From contig NZ_BJTG01000005.1 in assembly GCF_013340205.1 (NCBI RefSeq), forward strand, positions 248,001 to 312,000: 64,000 bases of DNA, read 5' to 3'. The position numbers were made by a program, and so were the translations under genes. Each line of letters begins with the position of its first letter. The first letter of the stretch is position 1. Source of the DNA: Anaeromyxobacter diazotrophicus (GTDB lineage Bacteria > Myxococcota > Myxococcia > Myxococcales > Anaeromyxobacteraceae). Below the pieces are notes generated by a model that was not told where the DNA came from, did not search any database, and was given only the letters and a program-made list of their open reading frames with translations. This document shows, one piece after another, positions 1 through 8,925 of this stretch.

Positions 1-945
1 GCGGCGCTGTGGGACGACCGCGGCACGATCGGCCTGCTCCTCGCCGCGCTCGCCGCCGCCGGCTGGCTCGGGCTCCTCGACGGCCCGGTCGCCCTGCCGC
101 TCCACACCTACGGGCTCATGATCGCCGCCGGCTTCGTGGCGGGCGTCGCGCTCGCGCAGCGCGAGGCGAAGCGGCGAGGGCTCGACGGCGAGCGGGTGGG
201 CGACCTCGCCTTCTACGTGCTGCTCGCCGCGCTCGTCGGGAGCCGGCTCTACTTCATCGGCGTGAACTGGCGCGACTACGTGGGCGAGAGCGCCTTCATG
301 TCCTTCCACGGCCTGCGCCTGCCGCGCGCGCTCGCGCTGTGGGAGGGCGGGCTCGTCTTCTACGGCGGCTTCATCGCCGCCGCGCTCGCCGCCTGGGCGT
401 ACCTGCGGCGCCACCGGATGGCGTTCTTGCCGTACGCCGACGCGCTCATCCCGTCGCTCGCGCTCGGCCACTTCTTCGGGCGGCTGGGGTGCTTCTCCGC
501 CGGCTGCTGCTGGGGGAGCGTGTCGCACGCGCACCTGCCCTGGCTGGTGCGCTTCCCCCCCGAGTCGCTCGCCTACCAGACCTTCGCCGGCCGCGCGGAC
601 GGCGCCGCGCTGCTGGCGGCCGACCGGCTGACCACGCTGCCGGTGCACCCCACCCAGCTCTACGAGGCCTTCGGCGAGCTCGGGCTCTTCGCCTGGCTCG
701 CGCTGTGGGTCGGGCCGCGGCGGCGCTTCGACGGCCAGGTGCTGGCCGCCTGGCTCATGGCCTACGCGGTGCTGCGGACGGTGGTGGAGGTGTTCCGCGG
801 GGACGTCGAGCGCGGGGTGGTGGCCGGGCTCGGGGTCGGCCAGTGGACGTCGCTCGTGATCTTCGCCCTCGGCGCCGGCGTGTGGGCGATCGGGCGCCGC
901 CTGCGCACCCGCGCGGCGGCGGCGGGCCCGGCGCTGGCGGCCTAG
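1..945 (+). CDS. lgt: Prolipoprotein diacylglyceryl transferase, 5' end outside window
   Basis: Inner-membrane enzyme that moves diacylglyceryl from phosphatidylglycerol onto the lipobox cysteine of prolipoproteins. The frame is open from base 1, so the start lies upstream; the ATG at 118 is internal, because the residues before it (PLHTYGLM) are the usual Lgt N-terminal motif. 314 residues are visible. The signature GRLGCFSAGCCWG (about residues 160-172) corresponds to the E. coli GRIGNFxNxE region, and HPTQLYE is the conserved late motif. Several hydrophobic helices are evident. The Cys-rich signature variant is, as I recall, common in delta-type bacteria. The enzyme fits a window that encodes about a dozen predicted lipoproteins. 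Confidence 0.93.
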   Translation, partial: AALWDDRGTIGLLLAALAAAGWLGLLDGPVALPLHTYGLMIAAGFVAGVALAQREAKRRGLDGERVGDLAFYVLLAALVGSRLYFIGVNWRDYVGESAFMSFHGLRLPRALALWEGGLVFYGGFIAAALAAWAYLRRHRMAFLPYADALIPSLALGHFFGRLGCFSAGCCWGSVSHAHLPWLVRFPPESLAYQTFAGRADGAALLAADRLTTLPVHPTQLYEAFGELGLFAWLALWVGPRRRFDGQVLAAWLMAYAVLRTVVEVFRGDVERGVVAGLGVGQWTSLVIFALGAGVWAIGRRLRTRAAAAGPALAA

Positions 946-1003
946 GCGACCCCCGGGCGCGCGCCCTTCATCGGCCGCCGCGTTCCCGCTAGAGTGACGG
1001 CGC

Positions 1004-1738
1004 GTGGCGCGACCGCCCCAGAAGCCGGCGCTCGGCAACAAGCTCTCCGCTCAGGCGTCGCAGGATCCGCGCGCCCAGGAGGAGTCGGCGCGGCAGGACC
1101 GGCACCGGACCGACGACCTCGCCGAGACCTGCGGGCGGATCGAGGAGGACCTCGAGGCGCTGAAGGCGCGCTACGAGATGTACTTCCTCGGCATCGAGCG
1201 GCGCGAGCCCGCGCGCGAGCGCGACGAGATGAAGCGCCGCGTGGCACGCCTCCAGGGCGAGTTCATCCGCAACACCGGCCTGCGCTTCCGGGTGCAGACG
1301 CTGCACGCGCGCTTCCTGTCGTACGAGCGGATGTGGATGCGGAGCACGCGCGAGCGGGAGGAGGGCACCTACCAGCGCGACCTCAAGAAGCTGCGCCGCC
1401 GGGGGCCCGCCGAACCGGCCGCCGCCCAGCTCGCGGCGCCGGGTGCGCCAGCCGCGCCCACGCCCGCCGTGCCAGGACCCGCCGTCAAGCCGGCCGCGCC
1501 GCCTCCGCCGCCGGTCCCCGGGGCCTCCGAGGCGAAGCTGCGCGCCCTCTACGCGGAGTACCTCGCCGCGAAGCGGCAGTGCGGCGAGGACGTGTCGCGC
1601 TTTACCTACGAGGCGCTCGCCCGCACGGTCGCGAAGCAGGTGCCCGAGCTGATCCAGAAGTACAAGGCGAAGACGGTCGACTTCCGCGTCGAGGTGAAGG
1701 GCGGCCGCGCCGTGCTGAAGGTGCTGCCGCGGGTGTGA
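1004..1738 (+). CDS. MXAN_5187-like C-terminal domain protein, function unknown
   Basis: A 244-residue soluble protein with no signal peptide. The first 125 residues are charged and probably coiled-coil (a QDRHRTDDLAETCGRIEEDL-type stretch). A Pro/Ala-rich linker follows at about 145-170. The C-terminal 70 residues (from KLRALYAEYL to VLKVLPRV) resemble a conserved C-terminal domain I associate with Myxococcus MXAN_5187; that match is from memory. The start is GTG at 1004. It lies 58 bp after lgt on the same strand and has no recognised partner nearby. I cannot assign a function. Confidence 0.72.
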   Translation: MARPPQKPALGNKLSAQASQDPRAQEESARQDRHRTDDLAETCGRIEEDLEALKARYEMYFLGIERREPARERDEMKRRVARLQGEFIRNTGLRFRVQTLHARFLSYERMWMRSTREREEGTYQRDLKKLRRRGPAEPAAAQLAAPGAPAAPTPAVPGPAVKPAAPPPPPVPGASEAKLRALYAEYLAAKRQCGEDVSRFTYEALARTVAKQVPELIQKYKAKTVDFRVEVKGGRAVLKVLPRV

Positions 1739-1997
1739 TGGCCCCACCCCGCGGTCTCGATCCGTAGGGCGGGGGCTCGTCCCCCGCCGCGGCGCACCTG
1801 GTTCGACCCCCAGCAAAAGCCAGCGACAGCCCAGGAAGGGAGCGCTCGACCCTCGGTCGGGGGAAGAGGCGCCCCATCGGCCCGCGCCGCGCTGACCCCT
1901 GCCAGGCCGCGTTGCTCTCCGCGGGGCGGTGACGGTGGGTAGGGGTGTGGCTACCGTTCCGGTCGTGACCCTGGTCGGCCTGCGGAAGGGGGCGCGC

Positions 1998-2357
1998 GTG
2001 AGCCACACCGGAGTCGTCGTCGCCGCCGTCATGCTCCTCGCGGGGTGCCGCGCCGCCTGCGGCGAGCCGCGCGCCCTGGTGGAGGCGCGGGCCCGCTGGA
2101 ACGCCGAGCGCCGCGCCCTGGACGAGCGGCTCGACGCGCTCGAGGAGCGGCTGCTCGCGGATCAGGCGCGGGTGCGCTTCTGGGGCGAGATGCGGGAGCG
2201 GCACGGGAACGTGGCGGCGGTCGCCTGCAGCAGCCTGGCCCACCACGCCGAGAGCGTCGCCGCCTACGAGGAGCAGCAGCGGGCCAAGATGAGCGAGCTC
2301 ACCCGCCGCAGCCGCGTGGCCGCCCGCTTCGTCCCCGCCGCCGACGCGATCCGCTAG
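1998..2357 (+). CDS. Small predicted lipoprotein with coiled coil
   Basis: A 119-residue protein with a lipoprotein signal ending in MLLAGC (about residues 13-18), followed by a charged helical region rich in Arg, Glu and Leu (residues 25-65) that looks like a coiled coil. I chose GTG 1998 because GGAAGGGGG lies just upstream and the signal peptide then has a normal length; the longer frame from 1929 adds an unlikely N-terminal extension. No family is recognised. It probably sits in an envelope membrane. The tRNA-Phe gene follows 86 bp later. Confidence 0.62.
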   Translation: MSHTGVVVAAVMLLAGCRAACGEPRALVEARARWNAERRALDERLDALEERLLADQARVRFWGEMRERHGNVAAVACSSLAHHAESVAAYEEQQRAKMSELTRRSRVAARFVPAADAIR

Positions 2358-2443
2358 CGCCCACCTTTTCGATTTGCCTTCTCCCGCCGCCGATCGTAAA
2401 AAAGGCGCCCCGCGCGGCCGCCTCGGCGATCGCGCGACAGGAC

Positions 2444-2519
2444 GCCTGGGTAGCTCAGTCGGTAGAGCAGGGGACTGAAAATCCCCGTGTCGCTGGTTCG
2501 ATTCCGGCCCCAGGCACCA
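2444..2519 (+). tRNA. tRNA-Phe (GAA)
   Basis: A complete 76-nt cloverleaf. The acceptor arms GCCTGGG and CCCAGGC pair over 7 bp, and the D-arm GCTC...GAGC is present. The anticodon stem GGGGA/TCCCC encloses the loop CTGAAAA, with anticodon GAA at 2477-2479. The T-arm GCTGG-TTCGATT-CCGGC has one T-G wobble. The CCA end (2517-2519) is encoded. An intrinsic terminator follows at 2543. Confidence 0.98.
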
Positions 2520-2542
2520 CACCTTCCGAGCACGAACATCTT

Positions 2543-2583
2543 GGTCCGGCAAGCGCGAACCGCTTGCTGGACCTTCTGCTTTT
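2543..2583 (+). terminator. Intrinsic terminator after tRNA-Phe
   Basis: GGTCCGGCAAGCG (2543-2555) pairs with CGCTTGCTGGACC (2561-2573) over 13 bp with one wobble and a 5-nt loop. A T-rich tail (TTCTGCTTTT, 2574-2583) follows. It is a textbook rho-independent terminator for the tRNA gene. Confidence 0.9.
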
Positions 2584-2732
2584 GCCGCGTGCCGCATCAG
2601 CGGGATCGCCAGCCCGATGCCCAGGTGCGGGGTTGCGCCAGGACGCCGTTACCCCGCCACCACCCCAGGCATCGTCGAAGTACGTCATATCCAGATCAGG
2701 AGGCGACGATGCCGTGGGCTGAAGAACGCTGG

Positions 2733-3118
2733 CCGGGAGACCTCGGTGAAGATGTCGGCGCTGTCCTGATCCTCCGCGCCGGAGGCGGCGGCGATCGCCT
2801 GGCGGACCATCTTGCCGAAGGCGGCGAGGGCGTCCGCGACCGCGGGGACGTGCTGCGCGGCGTTGCCGGACCCGGAGTACTCGTCGAGCTCGCTCCGCTC
2901 GGCGACCTGGCGCGCCGTCCCGTCGGCGGTCCCGCCGAGCTGGACGGCGCGCTCGGCGATGAGGTCCACGTATTCGTCCACGCTGGCCGCCACGTCGTCG
3001 AAGAGCTTGTGCAGCGCGATGAACTCGGGGCCCTTCACGTTCCAGTGGGCACCTTCACCTGGGTCCTGAGGTCGATGGCATCCGCCAACCGGGCGTTGAG
3101 GAGCTTCACCATCTTCAT
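2733..3118 (-). pseudogene. Decayed dps (ferritin-like DNA-binding protein from starved cells)
   Basis: Read on the minus strand, the start MKMVKLLNARLADAIDLRTQ is a typical Dps N-terminus. The frame is then lost by one missing base near 3048 (between VKV and HWNVKGPEF). The next frame continues with the ferroxidase-site helix HWNVKGPEFIALHKLFDD, then DEYVDLIAERAVQLGG and ADIFTEVSR. After TEVSR (about 2733) the usual tail of about 15 residues (family pattern LDKxLWFLEAHLQ) is replaced by unrelated sequence that ends at 2685. Dps normally stores iron and shields DNA in the cytoplasm. With a frameshift and a lost C-terminus, this copy is unlikely to work unless the shift is a sequence error. 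Confidence 0.82.
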
Positions 3119-3355
3119 CCGTACGTCCTGTGGCAGGTCGTTGCGGGTCTGCGCCCGAGGTCACCCCAGATCCTCGACGTGGGATCCCGCGTGATCGCGC
3201 GCGAGAGCACCTGAGGGCACGACGCGACTCCGGGCGATCGCACAGGTACCCGCGCCTGAGGGGCCCCATGTGTCCACCTCGACACCTGAGTCGTAGAACG
3301 CCGCGCTCGGTAGCCTCTGCGGGCCTGACACTGTGGCCAGGTCGAAGGGGGAGCC

Positions 3356-4966
3356 ATGACGAGGTCATCGCAACGAGCCACCGCTACCGCCTGGTGGGTG
3401 GCCCTCGCGCTCGCAGCCGTGGTCTGGGGACCCGCCGCCGCGGAGGCGCAGACGCAGCAGGAGCTGGACGCTGCGGCCTCGTCCGACGACGACTGGTTGC
3501 TCACGAACAAGGACTACGCCGGCCGACGCTTCACCAATCTCCGCCAGATCGACAGGCGCAACGTGGCCAAGTTGAAGCCCGTCTGCACCTGGCAATCGAA
3601 CGTCGAGGCGCCCTCGCAGACGAGCCCGATCGTCTACAAGGGGATCATGTACGTGACGGTTGGCTACCTGACGGCCGCCGTCGACGGCGCGAGCTGCAAG
3701 GAGCTCTGGCGGCATGTCTGGACGCCCACGGCCAAGGAGCTCTCCAACCCGAACCGCGGTGCGGCCCTGAAGGACGGCAAGCTGCTCCGCGGGACTCCGG
3801 ACGGCAACCTCATCGCCCTCGACACCGCGACCGGCAAGGTCCTCTGGAGCAAGCAGATCGCCAGCCCCAAGGACAACCACTACCTGAGCCAGCAGCCGGT
3901 CGTCGTGGACGACCTCGTGATCATCGGCACCGCCGGCGCCGACTTCGGCTCGAGGGGGTGGCTGGGCGCGTTCAAGCTCGAGAACGGCGACGAGGTCTGG
4001 AAGTTCTACGTGGTCCCGCAGGCCGGCGAGCCCGGCGCCGAGACCTGGTCGGATCCGAAGGTCCTGCCGCACGGGGGCGGGAGCTTCTGGACCCCGCTGT
4101 CGCTGGACCGGGAGAAGGGAGTCCTGTACGCGCCGGCCGGCAACCCGGCGCCCGACTTCTACGGCGAGGTTCGCGAGGGTCCCAACCTCTACACGAACGC
4201 GGCCGTGGCGCTCGACGTCAAGACCGGAAAGGTGCTCTGGCGGCAGCAGTTCGTGCCGCACGACGTGCACGACTGGGACCTCACGCAGGTCAGCCCCCTC
4301 CTGACCGTCGAGGCGAAGGGCAAGAAGCGGGACATCGTGATCGTCAGCGGCAAGGACGCCCTGCTGCGCGGCGTCGACCGCGACACGCACGAGCAGCTGT
4401 ACGAGGTGGCGATCTCCACCCGGAAGAACACGGCGACGCCGCTCACGGTGAAGGGCGTCCACGTCTGCCCGGGGCTGCTCGGGGGCCAGGAGTGGAGCAC
4501 CGCCGGCTACAGCCCGGCACTCGGCCTGATCTTCACGCCCTCGGTCGAGTGGTGCGGCAGGGCCGCGAAGCTGGAGAAGCCGCCGGCGTACCAGGTGGGA
4601 GAGCACTACCGCGGCGGCTCGTTCACCCAGGATCCTCCCGCGAAGGCCAAGGGCTGGTTGACGGCCATCGATCCTGCCAGCGGCAAGGTCCGCTGGAAGT
4701 ACAACTCCAAGTCGCCGATGCTCGCCAACGTCACCGCCACCGCAGGCGACCTCGTGCTCACCGGGACGATGCGCGGGGAGTTCGTGGCGCTCGACGCCAG
4801 GTCTGGGAAGCTGCTCTACCGCCACCCGGTGGGCGGCGCCGCCACCGGCGGTGTCGTGACCTATGCCGTCAAGGGGAAGCAATACGTCGCGGTGGAGGCT
4901 GGCAGGGTCTCCGTCTTCTTCGGCGGAGCCGGCCCGGCCACCTTCACCGTGTTCGCGTTGCCCTAG
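3356..4966 (+). CDS. PQQ-dependent alcohol dehydrogenase-like quinoprotein
   Basis: A 536-residue periplasmic protein. It has a signal peptide to about residue 30 (cleavage near AEAQ) followed by repeated beta-propeller blades (GKVLW, GDEVWKF, GKLLY). Compared with methanol dehydrogenase, the expected metal/PQQ ligands are Asp196 in GADFGSRG (family usually Glu), Asn263 in GNPAPDFYG, and catalytic Asp308 in HDWDLTQ. The residue two after Asp308 is Thr, not the Asp that marks lanthanide-type enzymes. The family oxidises alcohols, aldehydes or sugars in the periplasm; the substrate is unknown. The start at 3356 follows a GGGGGAG site. A TonB receptor gene begins 15 bp after the stop, so they are probably co-transcribed. 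Confidence 0.82.
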   Translation: MTRSSQRATATAWWVALALAAVVWGPAAAEAQTQQELDAAASSDDDWLLTNKDYAGRRFTNLRQIDRRNVAKLKPVCTWQSNVEAPSQTSPIVYKGIMYVTVGYLTAAVDGASCKELWRHVWTPTAKELSNPNRGAALKDGKLLRGTPDGNLIALDTATGKVLWSKQIASPKDNHYLSQQPVVVDDLVIIGTAGADFGSRGWLGAFKLENGDEVWKFYVVPQAGEPGAETWSDPKVLPHGGGSFWTPLSLDREKGVLYAPAGNPAPDFYGEVREGPNLYTNAAVALDVKTGKVLWRQQFVPHDVHDWDLTQVSPLLTVEAKGKKRDIVIVSGKDALLRGVDRDTHEQLYEVAISTRKNTATPLTVKGVHVCPGLLGGQEWSTAGYSPALGLIFTPSVEWCGRAAKLEKPPAYQVGEHYRGGSFTQDPPAKAKGWLTAIDPASGKVRWKYNSKSPMLANVTATAGDLVLTGTMRGEFVALDARSGKLLYRHPVGGAATGGVVTYAVKGKQYVAVEAGRVSVFFGGAGPATFTVFALP

Positions 4967-4981
4967 CCGGGACGCGGTGGA

Positions 4982-7186
4982 GTGTCCTCGGGCAGGCTCG
5001 ACGATCGCCCCGCGCCCGCCTGCCAGGCGGTGAGCGCGCGGTCGCGACGTGGCTGGGGATCGCGGCCGAGCGCCGCGGGCTGGGCGCTGCGCGTGGCCTT
5101 GTCCCTGCTCGCCCAGGCCGCCGTGCCGCGGATGGCGCTGGCCGACACCGCGCCGCCTCCCGCCGATCGGGCGGAGCGCGGCGCCGCGCCGCCGGAACGT
5201 CCCCCGGAGCCCATCTACGAGACCGTGGTGTCCGGACTGCGCCTCCCGCGGCCGCAGCCCGACACGCCGCCCGTCACCACGGTCATCGCGAGAGAGGAGA
5301 TCGCGCAGAGCCCGGCCACCACCGCCGACGAGCTGGTCCGCGCCGTCCCGTCGGTCGCGGTGTTCCGGAGGAGCGCGAGCCTCGTCGCCGACCCCAGCTC
5401 GCAGACCCTCAACCTGCGCGGCGTCGCCCCGACCGGCGTCTCGCGCGCGCTGGTGCTGCAGGACGGGGTGCCGCTCAACGATCCTTTCGGCGGGTGGATC
5501 TCCTGGCGCGCCCTGCCGCTGCTCGGGATCGGGCGCGTCGAGATCGTGCCGAGCGGAGCCTCGGCGCTCTACGGCAATTTGGCGCTGGGAGGTGTGGCGC
5601 AGGTCTTTTCGCGCCCCATCGGGGGCACCGGGGTGGAGACCCAGCTCGCGGGGGGCTCCTTCCGCACGGGCGAGGCCTCGCTCCGCCTGACCGGCGCCTC
5701 CAGCGCCGCCGGCGGAGAGCTGCTCGCCGACGTCCTCACGAGCGACGGCTACTCGCCCATCGCCCCGGCCCAGCGCGGACCGATCGACGGTCCTGCGCCG
5801 AGCACCGACTACAACGTGAGCGCTCGGGTCGAGGCGCGGGCCGGCCCTTCGCTCAGCTTGCGGGGGTTCGGCCGCTTCTTCCACGAGACGCTCGAGGCCG
5901 GCACGCTCTTCACCTCGGCTGCGGCCCGGGCCGCGACCTACGGAGTCGGGGCGAGGCTGGAGCTGGGCGGCAGCGGCACCCTCGATGCGGTCATCTTCGC
6001 GGGCAACCGACGCTTCGAGCAGCAGCGGGCCCGCGTCTCGCCGGACCGCAGCTCGGCCAGCCCCGCCTTCACCCAGCACGTCCCGTCCGACAACCAGGGC
6101 GCCTCGGTCACCTGGACGCTCCCGCGCCACCAGCTCGGCGTCGAGCACGTCCTCCTTTTCGGGATCGACGCGCAGCGCGTCGCCGGGACGTCGACCGAGG
6201 ACCAGGCCAGCTCGAACCCAACCGCGGCGTCGATCGCCAGCCGGTCCGCGGGCGGCGAGCAGCAGTTCGCCGGCGTCTTCGCGCAGGACGCCGTGCGCGT
6301 CGGGCGGGTCGAGGCGAGCGCGGCCGTCCGCCTCGACGGTTACCGCGATCTGTCCGGCGCGACGACGACCCGCCACGTGGGAGGGGCGGTCGAGCGCGTC
6401 CCGCACCCCGACCGGTCGAACTTGCAGGTCAGCCCGCGCCTGGGCGTGCTCGTCCACGTCACCGACGTCCTGGCGCTGCGGGGCTCGGTGTACCGGGCCT
6501 TCCGGGCCCCCACGCTCGACGAGCTCTACCGTCCGTTCCAGGTCGGGACCATCCTCACCGACGGCAACGCGGCGCTCGAGCCCGAGACGCTGTGGGGCGG
6601 AGAGGCCGGCGCGGAAGCGATCGCGGGTGGACTGACGGCGCGCGCCACCGGATTCTGGAACCAGCTCCAGCACCCGATCAACAACGTGACCCTCGCCACG
6701 CCGGCGCCGGACGGCGCGACCCGGCAGCGGCAGAACCTGGGCGAGGCGCGCATCCGGGGCGTGGAGCTCGAGGTGGGCTGGCGCCCGACCCGGCGCTGGA
6801 AGGCCCTCGCCGCATATACGTTCGTCGACCCCGTCACCACCTCGGCGCCCGGCCACCCGGAGCTCGTGGGCAAGCAGTTCCCGCAGGACCCGCGGCACCG
6901 CGCGTCCTTCGCCCTGACCTTCGACGCGCGGGAGCTCGCCACGCTCACCGGGGAGGTGCGCGCGGTGGCCGCGCAGTACGAGGACGACCGGAACACCCTG
7001 CCCATGGGCGCGTACGCCGTGGTGAACCTCGCGGCGGCCCGCGAGCTCGCGCGCGGCGTGGCGCTCTTCGCCACGGCGGCCAACGTCTTCGACGCGAGCT
7101 ACCTGGTCGGGCGCGCCGGGGTGGACACCGTCGGCCAGCCGCGGACGCTCCTGGTCGGGATGCGCTTCGCCTCGGGGGGCGAGTGA
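4982..7186 (+). CDS. TonB-dependent outer-membrane receptor (first of two)
   Basis: A 734-residue outer-membrane receptor. It has a basic N-terminus and a signal ending near ALADTAPPP, a Pro-rich linker, and then the plug domain (about 75-200). Typical plug motifs are TTVIAREEI, LNLRGVAP, LQDGVPLND, RVEIVPSGASALYGN and LALGGVAQVFSR. The rest is a 22-strand barrel type that closes with ANVFDASYLVGR and a short C-terminus. Members import scarce ligands with TonB energy. The GTG start at 4982 is 15 bp after the quinoprotein stop. The pairing suggests the ligand relates to the quinoprotein (PQQ, a metal complex, or its substrate), but this is inference. Confidence 0.9.
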   Translation: MSSGRLDDRPAPACQAVSARSRRGWGSRPSAAGWALRVALSLLAQAAVPRMALADTAPPPADRAERGAAPPERPPEPIYETVVSGLRLPRPQPDTPPVTTVIAREEIAQSPATTADELVRAVPSVAVFRRSASLVADPSSQTLNLRGVAPTGVSRALVLQDGVPLNDPFGGWISWRALPLLGIGRVEIVPSGASALYGNLALGGVAQVFSRPIGGTGVETQLAGGSFRTGEASLRLTGASSAAGGELLADVLTSDGYSPIAPAQRGPIDGPAPSTDYNVSARVEARAGPSLSLRGFGRFFHETLEAGTLFTSAAARAATYGVGARLELGGSGTLDAVIFAGNRRFEQQRARVSPDRSSASPAFTQHVPSDNQGASVTWTLPRHQLGVEHVLLFGIDAQRVAGTSTEDQASSNPTAASIASRSAGGEQQFAGVFAQDAVRVGRVEASAAVRLDGYRDLSGATTTRHVGGAVERVPHPDRSNLQVSPRLGVLVHVTDVLALRGSVYRAFRAPTLDELYRPFQVGTILTDGNAALEPETLWGGEAGAEAIAGGLTARATGFWNQLQHPINNVTLATPAPDGATRQRQNLGEARIRGVELEVGWRPTRRWKALAAYTFVDPVTTSAPGHPELVGKQFPQDPRHRASFALTFDARELATLTGEVRAVAAQYEDDRNTLPMGAYAVVNLAAARELARGVALFATAANVFDASYLVGRAGVDTVGQPRTLLVGMRFASGGE

Positions 7187-7232
7187 GCTTCTTCACGGGA
7201 TGCCCGCAATCTCGCGGGATGGGAGGTGGCAC

Positions 7233-8921
7233 ATGAAGCGTGAACCACGGCGCTGGCGAACTGGCAGGCACTCCGTCGAGCTTCTCGGCCTCGCGCTCCT
7301 GCTCCTGAGCGCCTGCGCGACCACCTCCGGCCGGGGACCTGCACCGGCCGGGGCGAAGGCCGTGGCCGCCGGGGGTGACTGGCCGACCTACAACGGCTCG
7401 TACGCCGGCGATCGGTTCTCTCCGCTCGCCGAGATCACTTCCGCGAACGTCTCCGGCCTGAAGCCGATCTGCACCTTCGACACCGGGGACAAGGGAGCCT
7501 TCCAGGTCGGCCCGGTCGTCGTCGGCGGCGTGATGTACCTGACCACCGACACGGAGACCTTCGCGATCGACGCGGCGACCTGCGCGCAGCGCTGGAAGCA
7601 CGTGCACGAGTATCAGCCGCGCTCCTGGCTCGGCAACAACCACGGCGTCGCGTACCTCGACGGCCGCCTGTTCCGTGGCTCGGGCGACGGCCACTTCTAC
7701 GCCCTCGACGCGGCGACGGGCCGTGCGCTGTGGGAGGTGGTCGTCGCCGACACGAAGGCCGGCGAGTCCCTCCCCATGGCGCCCATCGCGTGGAACGGGA
7801 TGGTCTTCGTCGGAAACGCCGGCGGAGACAACTTCGGGGTGACCGGGCACGTGAACGCGCTCAGCGTGGAGGACGGCCACACCCTGTGGCGGATGAACGT
7901 CGTCCCCGAGGCGGGGCCGGTGCGCGCCACCTGGACCAAGGAGTCGCCCACCAACCCGCCCACGGGCGGTGGGACCTGGACGTCCTACTCGCTCGACACC
8001 GCGGCCGGGCTCCTCTACGTCCCCACCGGCAACGTGGCGCCCGATTTCGTCGGCGCGCTGCACCCCGGTCCGAGCCTCTACGCGACCTCGGTCCTCGCCG
8101 TCGACGCGCGCACGGGGTTCGTCGCCGGGTACGTCCAGCCGGTCAAGAGCGACTCGCACGACCACGACGTCGCCTCGCCTCCGGCCCTGGTGACCACCCG
8201 GGGCGGCAAGCAGATGGCGCTGACCGCCGCCAAGGACGGCCTCCTCTACGGCATCGAGCGCAGCGGGGTCCGGCGCGAGGACGCAGTGGCCACCGACGCC
8301 GCCATCGCCCCCGAGACCCTGGTCGTGCGCTACCGCTCGCCGACCACCACCCGTGACAACCTGGACGAGCCGCTCACGACCGACCGCTACGTGCGCTTCT
8401 GCCCGGGGTCGCAGGGGGGGACCGAGTGGAACGGGCCGGCGTTCGACCCCGGGAGCAACACCGTCCTCGTGGCCGCGACCGACTGGTGCACGAGCGTGAA
8501 GCTGTCCGATCCGGCGACCTTGGTGGGGAAGACCGGGGGGGCTTGGACCGGCGTGACCGACCAGAAGGAGGCGTTCGGCAAGCAGGATGCGCAGTGGGGG
8601 GGCGGGTGGCTCAGCGCCTTCGACGCCGACACCGGCGAGCTGCGCTGGAAGTACCACGCCTCCGCCCCGATCCTGGCCGCGGTGACCGTGACGGCCGGCG
8701 GGCTCGTCTTGACGGGCGACCTCGACGGCAACTCCATCGCCTTCGAGGCTGCCACCGGGAAGGAGCTGTGGAAGGGAACGGTCGGCCAGCCCGCCGCGGC
8801 CGGCGTCGTGTCCTACTCGGCGGGCGGGCGCCAGCTCATCGCTGTGGGCGGCGGGGCCGCCTCTCCGCTCTGGCCCCTGAAGAGCGACACCTCGCGGATC
8901 GTCGTCTTCGGCCTGCGCTAG
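7233..8921 (+). CDS. PQQ-type quinoprotein lipoprotein (second of two)
   Basis: A 562-residue paralogue-like partner of the quinoprotein at 3356. Here the signal ends in a lipobox, LLLLSAC, so the protein is probably anchored to a membrane. Propeller motifs recur (GDWPTYNGSYAGDRFSPL, GELRWKYHASAP, GKELWKG). Aligned ligands are Asp199 in GGDNFGVTG, Asn267 in TGNVAPDF and Asp312 in SHDHDVAS; the +2 residue is Ala, as in calcium-type enzymes. I chose ATG 7233, not the upstream start at 7200, because GGGAGGTGG precedes it and the signal peptide then begins with MKRE. It lies 46 bp after the first receptor and 4 bp before the second. Substrate unknown. Confidence 0.8.
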   Translation: MKREPRRWRTGRHSVELLGLALLLLSACATTSGRGPAPAGAKAVAAGGDWPTYNGSYAGDRFSPLAEITSANVSGLKPICTFDTGDKGAFQVGPVVVGGVMYLTTDTETFAIDAATCAQRWKHVHEYQPRSWLGNNHGVAYLDGRLFRGSGDGHFYALDAATGRALWEVVVADTKAGESLPMAPIAWNGMVFVGNAGGDNFGVTGHVNALSVEDGHTLWRMNVVPEAGPVRATWTKESPTNPPTGGGTWTSYSLDTAAGLLYVPTGNVAPDFVGALHPGPSLYATSVLAVDARTGFVAGYVQPVKSDSHDHDVASPPALVTTRGGKQMALTAAKDGLLYGIERSGVRREDAVATDAAIAPETLVVRYRSPTTTRDNLDEPLTTDRYVRFCPGSQGGTEWNGPAFDPGSNTVLVAATDWCTSVKLSDPATLVGKTGGAWTGVTDQKEAFGKQDAQWGGGWLSAFDADTGELRWKYHASAPILAAVTVTAGGLVLTGDLDGNSIAFEAATGKELWKGTVGQPAAAGVVSYSAGGRQLIAVGGGAASPLWPLKSDTSRIVVFGLR

Positions 8922-8925
8922 CGCG

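Noticed and set aside
3130-7236. A 1368-residue plus-strand open frame
   Set aside because: Arg/Pro/Ala-rich composition with no domain pattern; it lies out of frame over the quinoprotein and receptor genes, which have clear motifs. GC-rich DNA yields such long shadow frames.
3356-8921. Lanthanide-type (XoxF-like) quinoproteins
   Set aside because: The residue two after the catalytic Asp is Thr in one and Ala in the other, not the Asp expected for lanthanide binding.
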